From: Planctomycetota bacterium
GTDB taxonomy: Bacteria > Planctomycetota > Phycisphaerae > WQYP01
Reading direction: 5' to 3'
Length of the DNA: 15,357 bases
Assembly: GCA_021826605.1 (NCBI GenBank)
Contig: JAKAZF010000011.1
Span: 1 to 15,357 of the forward strand
The notes under the pieces are model-generated. The model saw nothing but the letters and a program-made list of their open reading frames with translations, ran no database searches and was not told the DNA's origin. Shown in pieces: positions 6,771-14,911 of this stretch. The stretch's first letter is position 1. Each line of letters opens with the position of its first letter. A program made the position numbers and the translations under genes.

Positions 6771-9026
6771 ATGTTTTTAAAATCTGTTCAAGTCTCCAAT
6801 TGGACGGTTCGTGGCAATGCGGTAATTCTTGTGCTGCTGGCAACGGCACTGCTTGCGGCCAAGTCAGCGCGAGCGGCGCAGATTGACACGGGACAACTGC
6901 TTTTTCATATTGATCCGCATTCCGGAGTTTACGTTTTGCAAAGCCGGGTGCCGACCATGACGTTTCAAGGGGCGACCGAATCGGCAATTTCCAAAGTCGC
7001 CACAACCAGCGGCCATGATCGCATCGGAGCGTATAAGCGGGTCGCTTTTCAATTGCGGCGACGGGGCCAGGTGGTGCGCGCCAGCGTGCGGCTGTATCTT
7101 CACAAGCCGGTCGCACTTTTTGCCGTGCGATTTCTCCGTGCCACCGTCAATCCGCGCGTCTTGTTTCCGAATTTTCATTCCGGGCCTGCATCGTTGCATA
7201 CCTTCAGCTACGCCGATCATGTATTCGCTCCGCCGCAGTTCCGTGCGGGACAATCCGGTAGCCCGTGGCTGTTATTTGATGACCAACTCAACGCAGCCAT
7301 TATTTCACCCGCATCGCATTTTCTCATCACCACCATGAATGGCGATGGGATGAAAAAAATTGCCGTTGGCCTCAATCGCAAAATCGCCACTGTACCGGCC
7401 GGGTTTAGAATTCGCGCGCTGATGGTAATCACTCACGGAATCAACCCGGCATGGAATCTATGGGGCGATATGATTACGCGCTTGACCGGGAAAGTTCGGC
7501 CTTCAAATGACGCGGACTGGGGTTTGCGGCATCTTGGATATTGGACAGGCAACGGAGCAGGCTACTTTTTTAACTATATCCCCAAACTCGGTTATGCCGG
7601 GACCATGCTCCATGAAATCAGGCATCTTCATCGTCGTCATATTCCTGTGGGTTATCTGCAAATCGATGCCTGGGCACCGGTGATGAATCGCAGTTACCCG
7701 CTGAATTCGGAGATTAAAGTAAGTCGAAGCTGCTTTCCAGATGGTATGAAAGCCTTTGAGAAGCAGCTTGCCCTTCCCTGGATATTCTGGTCTTCATACT
7801 ACCCCACGACTTCGGCGAACGTGCCGGATTCGAGAAAGTGGATAAATGCGGCGAAGTACCTCAAAGCCCGCGGTATGACTACGTTTGAAGAGGATTATCT
7901 CAATGAGCGCTATAAGACCTCTCATTTTGATCGGCATCTGAATCGCGGCGACAAGTTTTTTGGTGCCATGGCTGAAGCCATGGCGGCTTCTCATCTGGAT
8001 ATCATGTACTGTATGGCCTTACCGGCGGAGATAATGCAGGGAGCGAAGTATTCCAACGTCACGACCTGTCGGGTCAGCGAAGATTTCTTTGTCCGCCCAC
8101 GGTGGCGAAATTTTATTTTCACGTCCCGCCTTGTCAGCAGCTTGGGTATGTGGCCCTGGGCGGAATCATGTGATAGCACCAGCAAGTATGGTATTTTATT
8201 GCAGACGCTTTCCGCGGGTATGGTAGGCTTCGGCGATTTGTGCGGCCACGAGGACCGTGCGCACATTATGCCTGCGGTACGCTCCGATGGGATCATTGTT
8301 AAACCGGATGTGCCGCTGCTTCCAACGGGCCGCAGTTATCTCAACCAGATTCAGCATCCACGCCGCCCTATTATTGCCCGGACATGGACCGATCAGAATG
8401 GCGTGCGAACCGTGTATGTGTTCGCCTTCGCCGCAGCCGCCAAACCGCCCATGCGTTGGACAGCCTCCACGATCCGCCAACCCTCTGGTTATCAGGGGTA
8501 TGTGTCGATATCCGCGATTCCATACTCCAAAATTGTGGCGGATTATCATCGAACGGTGTCTTTTTCACCGGCCAAGATGGGGCTGCATGGCCCCGTGTGT
8601 GTCTATAATTATTTTACCCATCACATGGTGGATGTCCCCAGCGGCGGAACGTTCGTCGGACGTATGAATACTGATCATGTGGGATATTATGTTTGCGCGG
8701 CAACGGGTGTCAGCGGGATCGCGTTCATGGGCGACATGAGCCAGTACGTTGGAACGGGCCGTGCACGGATTCCGGTACTGTCCGATCAGCCCCGCGGGCT
8801 GTCGGCGACAGTGGCTTTTGCCAAGGGGGAGCATTCCATCACCGTTGGTGGTTTTGCGGCGTTCAAGCCGCGGGTACGGGTGAGAGGGGGGATGGCCGGA
8901 GTATTGCATTACAGTAAGGATTCCGGCGAGTTCAGAGTTGCAATTATCGCAAGTGCTCACGCAAAGGAAACTCGCCTTGAAGGGGAACCGGTCCGAGAGG
9001 CCGTTGTCACTTTTTCAAAACCATAG
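6771..9026 (+). CDS. Secreted clan GH-D-like TIM-barrel protein, family unassigned
   Basis: 751 residues from ATG 6771, chosen because GGAG (6760-6763) is 7 nt upstream and the protein then starts with a good signal peptide (hydrophobic VILVLLATALLAA, cleavage near SARA|AQ); an in-frame ATG at 6711 lacks such support. Residues ~35-245 look like an all-beta N-terminal domain. A TIM barrel at ~250-560 begins 'LGYWTGNGAGYFFNY' and contains 'VGYLQIDAW' (Asp299), 'TTFEEDYLNE' (Asp375) and 'TCRVSEDFF' (Asp438). These acid-bearing strand ends recall the raffinose-synthase/alpha-galactosidase superfamily (GH36/GH27/GH31-like), where two aspartates act as nucleophile and acid, but which pair is catalytic here is inference. 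A C-terminal beta domain completes it. Probably an alpha-glycosidase acting outside the cytoplasm; no substrate can be read. It is convergent with the mannose operon. Confidence 0.7.
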   Translation: MFLKSVQVSNWTVRGNAVILVLLATALLAAKSARAAQIDTGQLLFHIDPHSGVYVLQSRVPTMTFQGATESAISKVATTSGHDRIGAYKRVAFQLRRRGQVVRASVRLYLHKPVALFAVRFLRATVNPRVLFPNFHSGPASLHTFSYADHVFAPPQFRAGQSGSPWLLFDDQLNAAIISPASHFLITTMNGDGMKKIAVGLNRKIATVPAGFRIRALMVITHGINPAWNLWGDMITRLTGKVRPSNDADWGLRHLGYWTGNGAGYFFNYIPKLGYAGTMLHEIRHLHRRHIPVGYLQIDAWAPVMNRSYPLNSEIKVSRSCFPDGMKAFEKQLALPWIFWSSYYPTTSANVPDSRKWINAAKYLKARGMTTFEEDYLNERYKTSHFDRHLNRGDKFFGAMAEAMAASHLDIMYCMALPAEIMQGAKYSNVTTCRVSEDFFVRPRWRNFIFTSRLVSSLGMWPWAESCDSTSKYGILLQTLSAGMVGFGDLCGHEDRAHIMPAVRSDGIIVKPDVPLLPTGRSYLNQIQHPRRPIIARTWTDQNGVRTVYVFAFAAAAKPPMRWTASTIRQPSGYQGYVSISAIPYSKIVADYHRTVSFSPAKMGLHGPVCVYNYFTHHMVDVPSGGTFVGRMNTDHVGYYVCAATGVSGIAFMGDMSQYVGTGRARIPVLSDQPRGLSATVAFAKGEHSITVGGFAAFKPRVRVRGGMAGVLHYSKDSGEFRVAIIASAHAKETRLEGEPVREAVVTFSKP

Positions 9027-9065
9027 AATGTCCTTAAAAGTGGCCATGGCGAGTCGCCGCAAGTC

Positions 9066-9191
9066 TCAATAGCGCAACGCCATCACTGGGACTTCGCCGC
9101 CACAGCAATCCCACGTCGGCTGGAAGTTGCCGCTGTGCCACGGTAATTCTCCAAGTACATTCACAGGCCGCCTCTGAGGTGTGATCGCCAT
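9066..9191 (-). CDS. Small unrecognised ORF or gene remnant behind GH125
   Basis: A 41-codon minus-strand frame begins 7 nt after the GH125 stop and ends at 9066-9068. Its product contains 'VLGELPWHSGNFQPTW' followed by DCCGGEVP and ends MALRY. The composition (Trp, Cys pair, Gly/Pro turns) looks like the end of a folded secreted protein rather than random sequence, so it may be a C-terminal remnant of a lost gene. I cannot name the family. There is no strong ribosome binding site (GAGCGGTGA only). The rest of the convergent gap 9027-9198 shows only a short GGCG-AGT-CGCC stem (9048-9058), a weak terminator candidate. Confidence 0.35.
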   Translation of the reverse strand: MAITPQRRPVNVLGELPWHSGNFQPTWDCCGGEVPVMALRY

Positions 9192-9198
9192 TCACCGC

Positions 9199-10731
9199 TC
9201 AGAGTTTCTCGGCCAAAATGCCGGGATAGTGCCTGGCTGCATGCAATACCAATTCGCCAAACATGGCATTGGCCCAGGCAAACCATGGGCGTGTGAACTG
9301 TGCCGGATCGTTGGCGCTGTACGATTCATGAATAAAGCCCGTACCCGCTCCGCTGATCTTTAATTGACGCAGTGCCCATGCGACTTGCTGCGATGTCGTT
9401 GCGGTCAGACCGTACATGATCAGGCTCAGCGGCCAGATGTTGTTGCTGGGCGTGTGAATGCTGCCGATGCCTTCAAATTTGCCCTTGTAGAAGTACGGAT
9501 TGGCTGGCCCCCACACCAACTTGCGCGAAGCCTGATAAATGGGATCGTTCACCGGACAAGCTCCAAGATATGGCAGGGCCAGCACGCCCGGCCAGCCCGC
9601 GTCATCCATAAACAACGCATTGCCGAAACCATCCACTTCGAACGCATAGACTTTTCCGAATGTACCATGCTCAACGATTCCGAATTTCCGGACCGCTGCA
9701 CGAATTGTTGCGGAGAACTTTTTACAGTCTTCATTCTTGGCGGAATCAATGCCCAGCGCACCATACAGTTCACTGAGTTCATCCAGGGAAGTCGCAGCCA
9801 GCAGATTATCCGGAATATTCAATGGATACGTCACCGCGTCATCCGAGGGGCGGAACATGGTGTAAATAAGACCGACCGGTTTGGCGGGGAAGCCGAGGCC
9901 ATCGCGTGGCAAGGTGTCGGTGCTGACCAGCGTCTTTCTTTGAAAGCGGTAAGGTCCCGGACTGATGAGTCGCTGTTGAACGTGAAACGTGTCAACAATA
10001 CGTTCCATGGCTGAACGCCAGCGGGCGTCAAAAGGCGTCACGTCACCCGTGGCCCGCCAATAGGCGTGCGACATGCGTATGGTGGCGCATGGCGTATCAA
10101 GTTCCCATTTATGTTCCCATACACCGGGGGCCATGTGCGTGTGGTCAACGTGCCACGGCGAAACCTCTTGGATTGTCTTCAGATAAGCATTGGCATAAGG
10201 TGAAATCAGCACGCAATCGACCATACGGTTGATGACACCATGTAACATCTCCCGCAGATGCGGATCATGCTTGGCCAGCGACATATACGGGCTCATCTGA
10301 TACATCGTGTCGCGCGGCCACATGGCGGGAATATCGCCGGTGAGAACAAACGTATCCGGCTTACCGTCGTTCTTGTGTGCGGGACTGAAGTCCACCGTGG
10401 TATCCATGGGATTGGGAAAGCAATTTTCAAACATCCAGGCCAATTCCGGATCGGCGATTTTGGCTGAGATTTCATGAATGGTGCGGTCAACGGATTGGGA
10501 GACAAACCGACGTTCCGATTTCGGCGGGCGGCGGGACACGAATGTCGTGGTGGGCTTGGCGATGGCACGGATGTAAGCGGCATCGCGACTGGACTGCTCG
10601 TAGCCCGCAACGACGGCCGCCGCTTTGGCGAGTGTTGGGGTCGGGGCTGCCGCAGCGTCGGATTCGGTTATTGTCAGATGCGTTCCAACCGCGGCGATCG
10701 CGGTTGAAATGAGAAAATTACGTCGTTTCAT
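9199..10731 (-). CDS. Tat-exported GH125 exo-alpha-1,6-mannosidase
   Basis: 510 residues. AAGGA lies 7 nt before ATG 10731. The N-terminus MKRRNFLISTAIAAVG is a Tat-type leader, with cleavage probably after DAAAA. Family signatures in order: 'PELAWMFENCFPNPMDTTV' (~95-113), 'FVLTGDIPAMWPRDTMYQMS' (~128-147), 'SPYANAYL' (~177-184), 'WELDTPCATIRMSHAYW' (~209-225), and 'GAGTGFIHESYS' with 'FTRPWFAWANAMFGEL' at the end. GH125 enzymes are metal-independent inverting exo-alpha-1,6-mannosidases with an Asp acid and a Glu base; Asp212 and Glu469 are the likely counterparts. It is the last gene of the mannose operon, 86 bp after the cupin gene, and would supply the mannose the operon then metabolises. 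Its last ~190 bp are duplicated at 6158-6350. Confidence 0.93.
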   Translation of the reverse strand: MKRRNFLISTAIAAVGTHLTITESDAAAAPTPTLAKAAAVVAGYEQSSRDAAYIRAIAKPTTTFVSRRPPKSERRFVSQSVDRTIHEISAKIADPELAWMFENCFPNPMDTTVDFSPAHKNDGKPDTFVLTGDIPAMWPRDTMYQMSPYMSLAKHDPHLREMLHGVINRMVDCVLISPYANAYLKTIQEVSPWHVDHTHMAPGVWEHKWELDTPCATIRMSHAYWRATGDVTPFDARWRSAMERIVDTFHVQQRLISPGPYRFQRKTLVSTDTLPRDGLGFPAKPVGLIYTMFRPSDDAVTYPLNIPDNLLAATSLDELSELYGALGIDSAKNEDCKKFSATIRAAVRKFGIVEHGTFGKVYAFEVDGFGNALFMDDAGWPGVLALPYLGACPVNDPIYQASRKLVWGPANPYFYKGKFEGIGSIHTPSNNIWPLSLIMYGLTATTSQQVAWALRQLKISGAGTGFIHESYSANDPAQFTRPWFAWANAMFGELVLHAARHYPGILAEKL

Positions 10732-10808
10732 ATCGCTGTCCTTTTTTTTACCGTTGCCATTACCTCTTCACGGCGCCGTCGCTGGTCCAACATGATGCGA
10801 AATTGCCT

Positions 10809-10820
10809 TGATCGTTTTCA
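10809..10820 (-). promoter_or_regulatory. LacI-type operator-like site before GH125
   Basis: On the minus strand the site reads TGAAAACGATCA, an imperfect dyad with a central CG, as in LacI/GalR-family operators. It overlaps the stop codon of the cupin gene and sits in the 86-bp gap before GH125. It resembles the more symmetrical site at 14666-14677. Single-site evidence only. Confidence 0.25.
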
Positions 10821-11213
10821 TTCACCTTGCGCCGGGCGGGTAAAGTCATCTTCATAGCGGCGGATGTCGGCCTGTTGCCAATTACCAAAGGCTACCTCCA
10901 ATACCCGCGCCGGATTCGATCCAGATCCGGTCAGGCGATGTTTCACATTGGCTGGAATCCAGACTTCCTCGCCGACCTTTGCCTCCCATACGCGATCTCC
11001 TACCTGAATCGTCGCTCCAGGGTCCAGGACAATCCACAGCTCCGCCCGGCCAGTATGCGATTGCAGGCTCAGCCGCATGCCCGGTTTGACCGTCATCAAG
11101 CTTACCGTGCAATCCTGATTAAAAGCATATTGCTTGAAACCACCCCACGGACGCGTGACGCCCGTCACTTCCGGCTTCACGGACGGAATCGGTTTTGTTG
11201 TATATTGACTCAT
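10818..11213 (-). CDS. Cupin-type (class II-like) mannose-6-phosphate isomerase
   Basis: 131 residues from ATG 11213. An upstream in-frame TTG at 11243 is rejected because the AAAAAGGA ribosome binding site (about 10 nt before the ATG) lies inside that extension. The protein is a single cupin matching the C-terminal isomerase domain of ManC/AlgA proteins: 'RPWGGFKQY', then 'MTVKPGMRLSLQSHTGRAEL' with metal-binding His/Glu, 'VGEEVWIPANVKHRLT', and the typical tail 'VLEVAFGNW...DIRRYEDDF'. It would interconvert mannose-6-phosphate and fructose-6-phosphate in the cytoplasm. The nucleotidyltransferase half of ManC is absent. It follows the cupin glucose-6-phosphate isomerase gene by 34 bp. That the same operon also holds a class I enzyme suggests redundancy or a different substrate such as another hexose phosphate. 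Confidence 0.85.
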   Translation of the reverse strand: MSQYTTKPIPSVKPEVTGVTRPWGGFKQYAFNQDCTVSLMTVKPGMRLSLQSHTGRAELWIVLDPGATIQVGDRVWEAKVGEEVWIPANVKHRLTGSGSNPARVLEVAFGNWQQADIRRYEDDFTRPAQGE

Positions 11214-11247
11214 AAATCGAATATCCTTTTTGTGTTGTCTCAATTAT

Positions 11248-11838
11248 TTACGCTTTGTCCAAGGCCTCTGTTCTATCCAGCAGCAGAGGACGCCCATCGC
11301 GCTCAATGAGCACTTTGCGAAAGTTCTGCCTGGCGATGGGGCCGTAATCATGGCCCGCCGCGGCCGGATACACGCCAATATACACCAGCGGCTCAAGCCC
11401 GGTATTGATGGTGCGGTGGGCGGCGTGGCCGGGAACATAAACGATGCTGCCGGCCCCCAATGGCACCATTCGACTTTGGCCGGTGCTTTCCTCTTCAAGC
11501 AACATGCAGCCGGTGCCCCGCAATCCAATGTAGACCTCAGCCGCGTCGCGCCAGGCATGAAGATGGCCCTTTGTAAGGAAGTATTCCGCGCCGATTCTCC
11601 CCGGCATCAGCATGCCCAGGCCATAATGTAAGTCGCCCTGGCCTTTGCCGGGTTCGAGAGAGGATACCGTATAAACCAGTGGATCACTTTGCCGCAGGGC
11701 CGCTTCAAACGCTTGGATATCAATGAAGCTGCCGCGCAGATCCGAGAGGTGTCGGCGCACCATTTTCGCCCCCTTTATTTCGCCGGTCATAACATTATAC
11801 GTGCCGGCCAATTCCGCACATTGCGTTAAGTCGATCAT
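11248..11838 (-). CDS. Cupin-type glucose-6-phosphate isomerase
   Basis: 196 residues, close to the length of the archaeal-type phosphoglucose isomerases. The metal site is clear: 'TKGHLHAWRDAAEVY' gives His92, His94 and Glu101, and 'VPGHAAHRTINTG' gives His141, the same spacing as the four ligands in the Pyrococcus enzyme. It converts fructose-6-phosphate to glucose-6-phosphate in the cytoplasm and is unrelated to the ordinary bacterial Pgi fold. Its ATG overlaps the TGA of the kinase gene by 4 bp (ATGA), so the two are translationally coupled. In the operon it would take over the product of the mannose-6-phosphate isomerases. Confidence 0.9.
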   Translation of the reverse strand: MIDLTQCAELAGTYNVMTGEIKGAKMVRRHLSDLRGSFIDIQAFEAALRQSDPLVYTVSSLEPGKGQGDLHYGLGMLMPGRIGAEYFLTKGHLHAWRDAAEVYIGLRGTGCMLLEEESTGQSRMVPLGAGSIVYVPGHAAHRTINTGLEPLVYIGVYPAAAGHDYGPIARQNFRKVLIERDGRPLLLDRTEALDKA

Positions 11839-12839
11839 GGTTGATCAATCCCTTTAGAAAAGAACGCTTGAAGTCTGGCGATTTCCGATTCACCAAATTT
11901 CCGCCCGGCTGTCTCCATCGCCAATATCGCCCCACCCGCCACTGCGGCGAATAAAGGCGATTGTATTTTAATTTGCGGTGCCTGCAAATTGATTTCCCGC
12001 AATATGTCCGCACGATAGATCGTATCCGCCTCACCCAACCCACCACCGATCACCAGTGTCGTGGTCGGCTCCACCTTAATCTTTCGCGCGGCGGTTGCCG
12101 CCATCAGCGCCAAAGCCGCGGCACCACGATGCAGAATTTTCCTGGCCACGTCGTCACCAGCCTGGGCGCACGCGATCACCCGGGGTGCCAGCGATGCGAT
12201 CTCCGTGCGGGTTATACCTTCATGATAGACCCGGCGGCTGAATTCCTCGATGCTGGAAATGCCGAGAAACTGCAAGACCGTCCCGCTTAACGCCGTCGCC
12301 GGGCCGCGGCCATCCGCCGCAAATACCGTGGCGCTCATAGCCTGTACGCCCAAGTCATATCCGCTGCCCAGATCATCCACCAGTGATCCGTAACCGCCCA
12401 CCTGCACCGCATGGCCCAGTGCATCGCGTGCATAGCATGATGACCCGGTCCCGACAATCAGCGCAATTCCGGGTTTCCCGCCTAATCCACCGGCCAGCAA
12501 AATACGAATATCATGATCCACACCGATCCGTTCCGGTGCGGCCAAACGCAACTGGGTTGCGATTTTCATGATAGTGTTGCGATCCGCCACACCGGTCACT
12601 CCGGCCATGCCCAGAAAAGCGCCATCCGCCGGACGCGGTTCCAGTCCGACGGCCCGCCAGGCCGCGGCAACCGCGGTGCCGATATTCTTTTGCGCCGCCT
12701 CAATGCCAACTGCGCCATAATTCGACGGCCCGGATTTACCCAACCCCAGTCCGCGTCCGGATCCATCCATAATCAGCGCGCGGGTATTCGTGCCTCCGCC
12801 GTCAACGCCGATGAAAAATTCATTCTTCAAACGATCCAA
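11835..12839 (-). CDS. BadF/BadG/BcrA-type sugar kinase (N-acetylglucosamine kinase-like)
   Basis: 334 residues, standard length. The ASKHA phosphate-1 loop is 'FIGVDGGGTNTRALI' near the N-terminus; 'ALIVGTGSSCYA' (phosphate-2), 'GGYGSLVDDLGSGYDLG' and a late 'TTTLVIGGGLGEAD' adenosine loop follow in the expected order. Members phosphorylate amino sugars or other hexoses with ATP. Wedged between phosphomannose and phosphoglucose isomerases, mannose is the most economical substrate, which is inference. The start codon is TTG at 12839 (GTGGAAG 4-5 nt upstream); no in-frame ATG exists near it. The gene follows the class I isomerase by 29 bp and overlaps the next gene by 4 bp. Confidence 0.85.
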   Translation of the reverse strand: MDRLKNEFFIGVDGGGTNTRALIMDGSGRGLGLGKSGPSNYGAVGIEAAQKNIGTAVAAAWRAVGLEPRPADGAFLGMAGVTGVADRNTIMKIATQLRLAAPERIGVDHDIRILLAGGLGGKPGIALIVGTGSSCYARDALGHAVQVGGYGSLVDDLGSGYDLGVQAMSATVFAADGRGPATALSGTVLQFLGISSIEEFSRRVYHEGITRTEIASLAPRVIACAQAGDDVARKILHRGAAALALMAATAARKIKVEPTTTLVIGGGLGEADTIYRADILREINLQAPQIKIQSPLFAAVAGGAILAMETAGRKFGESEIARLQAFFSKGIDQP

Positions 12840-12868
12840 CGTTCTTCCACCCTTGATCAGAGATTGAC

Positions 12869-14650
12869 TTACGATTCAGCTTCCGCCTTACTACCGCGCA
12901 CAAGCGCCTTAATTGTCGCATACTCCCGCTTCCCGCCGGGGGTCGCAGGTCGAATGGTGTATGGTCCAACCGCCGCCGGGACAATAAAAGTTTCCGCATA
13001 ATGGATAACCATGGGAGCGAAATGTCCCGATGGGCTTTCCACAATCACCGCGTCACCCTGCACCAGGTTCAGGACGTTGACGCTTCCGCCGGTGTGATGG
13101 GGCACTGTACCGGTGAACCAATGGCGTCGGGTTTCGATGAATTCCATTTCATGCAGGCCGGTGCGTTCTTCCCGCCAACCCGCGCCGCTACCCAGCGGTG
13201 TTACGTGATTGATGAGATGCGCTTGCGCCCAAGCCTGTCTGCGATCCCATTGCAGATTGGCCAGACCATGGTCAAGATGCACGGGCCGCGGTTTGCCGTC
13301 CAGTCCATTGCGCCCCCAATCCCAGAGTTTGAAGGTGAAGATGTACGGTGTGGCGCTGATTTCCAACACCACCCCGCCCGCGCCGGAACAATGACACGTC
13401 CCCGCGGGAATAAGAAAGTGGTCGTGTGTTTTCGCGGGCCAGCGGTTGACGTAGCGATCCGCCGGGAAGGGAGCCTGTCCCTGTTGCGCATTATAAAGAT
13501 CGGCGGCCATGTCCGGCGGGTTAACGTCATTCTTGAGTCCAAGATAAACCGTCGCATCAGAGCCGGCGGCAAGCATGTAATAGCTTTCGTCCTGTGTGTA
13601 GTGCATGCCGAAGTGTTGTTGGATGTACCCCGTCAATGGATGCACCTGAAAGCTCAAGTTTCCGCCGCCCATGGTGTCCAGTAAATCAAAGCGAATCGGA
13701 AATTCCGGCCCGAAGCGACCATAGACCGCATCGCCGAGCAGTTCCCGCGGTTGCCTGAACACCAGATTGATGGCCGGAAATTCCGTCACCACGTCTCCAA
13801 ACTGGAGTTGCAGACTGTTTTCTTCCGGTACGCAATCAAAGCACCATCCATAGTTGGCCACGGCGGGGTCCAGATTGAATTGTTCCTTCATCCATTGTCC
13901 GCCCCATGGGGCGGGATCAAAGAAGGGTACCACACGGAACGGTTTGTGCGCGGTTTGAACCAGTGCGGAGCGCAAGGCAGTGCCCATCACAAGTTTGGGT
14001 GATTGGGATGTGTTGGTGTCAAGAAAATAATCCACCGCATCGAAGTGGCGGAATTTGTGTTTATCGCAAACCCGCCAATCCACAAAGAATCCCTGCTTAT
14101 ATTGCAGGGGCCAGCGATGCCCTTTGTTCTCAACGCCCAGGTTACTTACAACGCCCCGGCGAAAGCGAAGTTGTAACTCCCATCTCGCCAGGTCCGCATA
14201 GATCAGCATGGTTGCGGATGAACTGACCAAGGCCGCGCCCGGGCCGTAAACGAACACCACGCCATCCCTGGTGGATTCAATGCGGGTTTGCGCTGCCGCG
14301 AGTTTGTCGGCATCAAAATAATCCCGCATTTCCAAGTACGTGAGGCGGCCAAAAACCGGGTCATCGCCCAGATATGGTGCGATCATGGAAATAATTTCAG
14401 ACTCAGGTTTCATCAGCGAACTGGTGTGAATGATCAGATCCGGTTTGATGGCCGCGCGGAGTTCCGGTAACAGTTCATCATCCAGAACGCCGGTATAACA
14501 ATCGACCGCAACGACCGTTCGCGAAGCCGTCGCCTTCCGCAGTTCCTCTCGAATTCGCTTGTTGATCGTCGGCCAGCCGGCCCATGCACTGGTGTGCTCG
14601 CATGTTACTTCCACCACTGGAGACTTATTATATTGTCGTTCGCTGCTCAT
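12869..14650 (-). CDS. Class I mannose-6-phosphate isomerase with extra N-terminal domain
   Basis: 593 residues, nearly twice the length of a plain ManA. The C-terminal part (~240-590) is a type I phosphomannose isomerase: 'FFDPAPWGGQWMKEQFNLD', 'FPIRFDLLDTMGGGNLSFQV' then HPL, 'YTQDESYYML' and 'FLIPAGTCHCSG', supplying zinc ligands around His337, Glu355 and His420. The N-terminal ~215 residues ('RTVVAVDCYTGVLDDELLPE', 'VVFVYGPGAAL', 'MLIYADLARWELQLRFR') resemble the uridine-kinase-like domain seen in long isomerases of this kind, but no GxxxxGK[ST] loop is visible, so it is probably not a working kinase. Start ATG 14650 has GGCGGAA 9 nt upstream. First gene of the operon; it converts mannose-6-phosphate to fructose-6-phosphate. 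Confidence 0.9.
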   Translation of the reverse strand: MSSERQYNKSPVVEVTCEHTSAWAGWPTINKRIREELRKATASRTVVAVDCYTGVLDDELLPELRAAIKPDLIIHTSSLMKPESEIISMIAPYLGDDPVFGRLTYLEMRDYFDADKLAAAQTRIESTRDGVVFVYGPGAALVSSSATMLIYADLARWELQLRFRRGVVSNLGVENKGHRWPLQYKQGFFVDWRVCDKHKFRHFDAVDYFLDTNTSQSPKLVMGTALRSALVQTAHKPFRVVPFFDPAPWGGQWMKEQFNLDPAVANYGWCFDCVPEENSLQLQFGDVVTEFPAINLVFRQPRELLGDAVYGRFGPEFPIRFDLLDTMGGGNLSFQVHPLTGYIQQHFGMHYTQDESYYMLAAGSDATVYLGLKNDVNPPDMAADLYNAQQGQAPFPADRYVNRWPAKTHDHFLIPAGTCHCSGAGGVVLEISATPYIFTFKLWDWGRNGLDGKPRPVHLDHGLANLQWDRRQAWAQAHLINHVTPLGSGAGWREERTGLHEMEFIETRRHWFTGTVPHHTGGSVNVLNLVQGDAVIVESPSGHFAPMVIHYAETFIVPAAVGPYTIRPATPGGKREYATIKALVRGSKAEAES

Positions 14651-14665
14651 AAATGTATTCCGCCA

Positions 14666-14677
14666 TCAAACGTTTCA
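14666..14677 (-). promoter_or_regulatory. LacI-type operator-like site before the mannose operon
   Basis: TCAAACGTTTCA contains the perfect core AAACGTTT and deviates from full symmetry at one mirrored pair only. It is 15 bp upstream of the first gene of the operon. Central-CG dyads of this form are typical for LacI/GalR and CcpA-like repressors. Its AACGTTTGA half (minus strand) recurs exactly at 6620-6628 in repeat copy B. Confidence 0.4.
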
Positions 14678-14768
14678 TTGTCCAAAATCCAGCAAACCAA
14701 AACTGTTCGCTACATTACAGCAAAGTTATGCGTTTCACCACGGCGGCACCATGATGGAACGACGTTAC

Positions 14769-14816
14769 AACGACTACGACGGTATTCACCGCAATGACAC
14801 AAGGTAACGACTACGA
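14769..14816. repeat. 11-bp direct repeats AACGACTACGA
   Basis: AACGACTACGA occurs at 14769-14779 and 14806-14816, 37 bp apart start to start, about 120-165 bp upstream of the mannose operon. These could be tandem regulator sites or chance. Confidence 0.35.
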
Positions 14817-14911
14817 TTAGCCACCGAGGATACACATAACGTGGAAATGTAATGCTGCTGTCGCAGGATGAGGCAACCCACAGCGGTCTACTTTCTCCTT
14901 TCGCAGCACCG

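Noticed and set aside
9181..10014. + strand frames across the GH125 gene
   Set aside because: They are shadows of the GH125 coding strand; the minus-strand product carries the family motifs from end to end.
11214..11243. TTG start extending the cupin mannose-6-phosphate isomerase by 10 residues
   Set aside because: The ribosome binding site AAAAAGGA falls inside the extension, and cupins of this type start close to the internal ATG.
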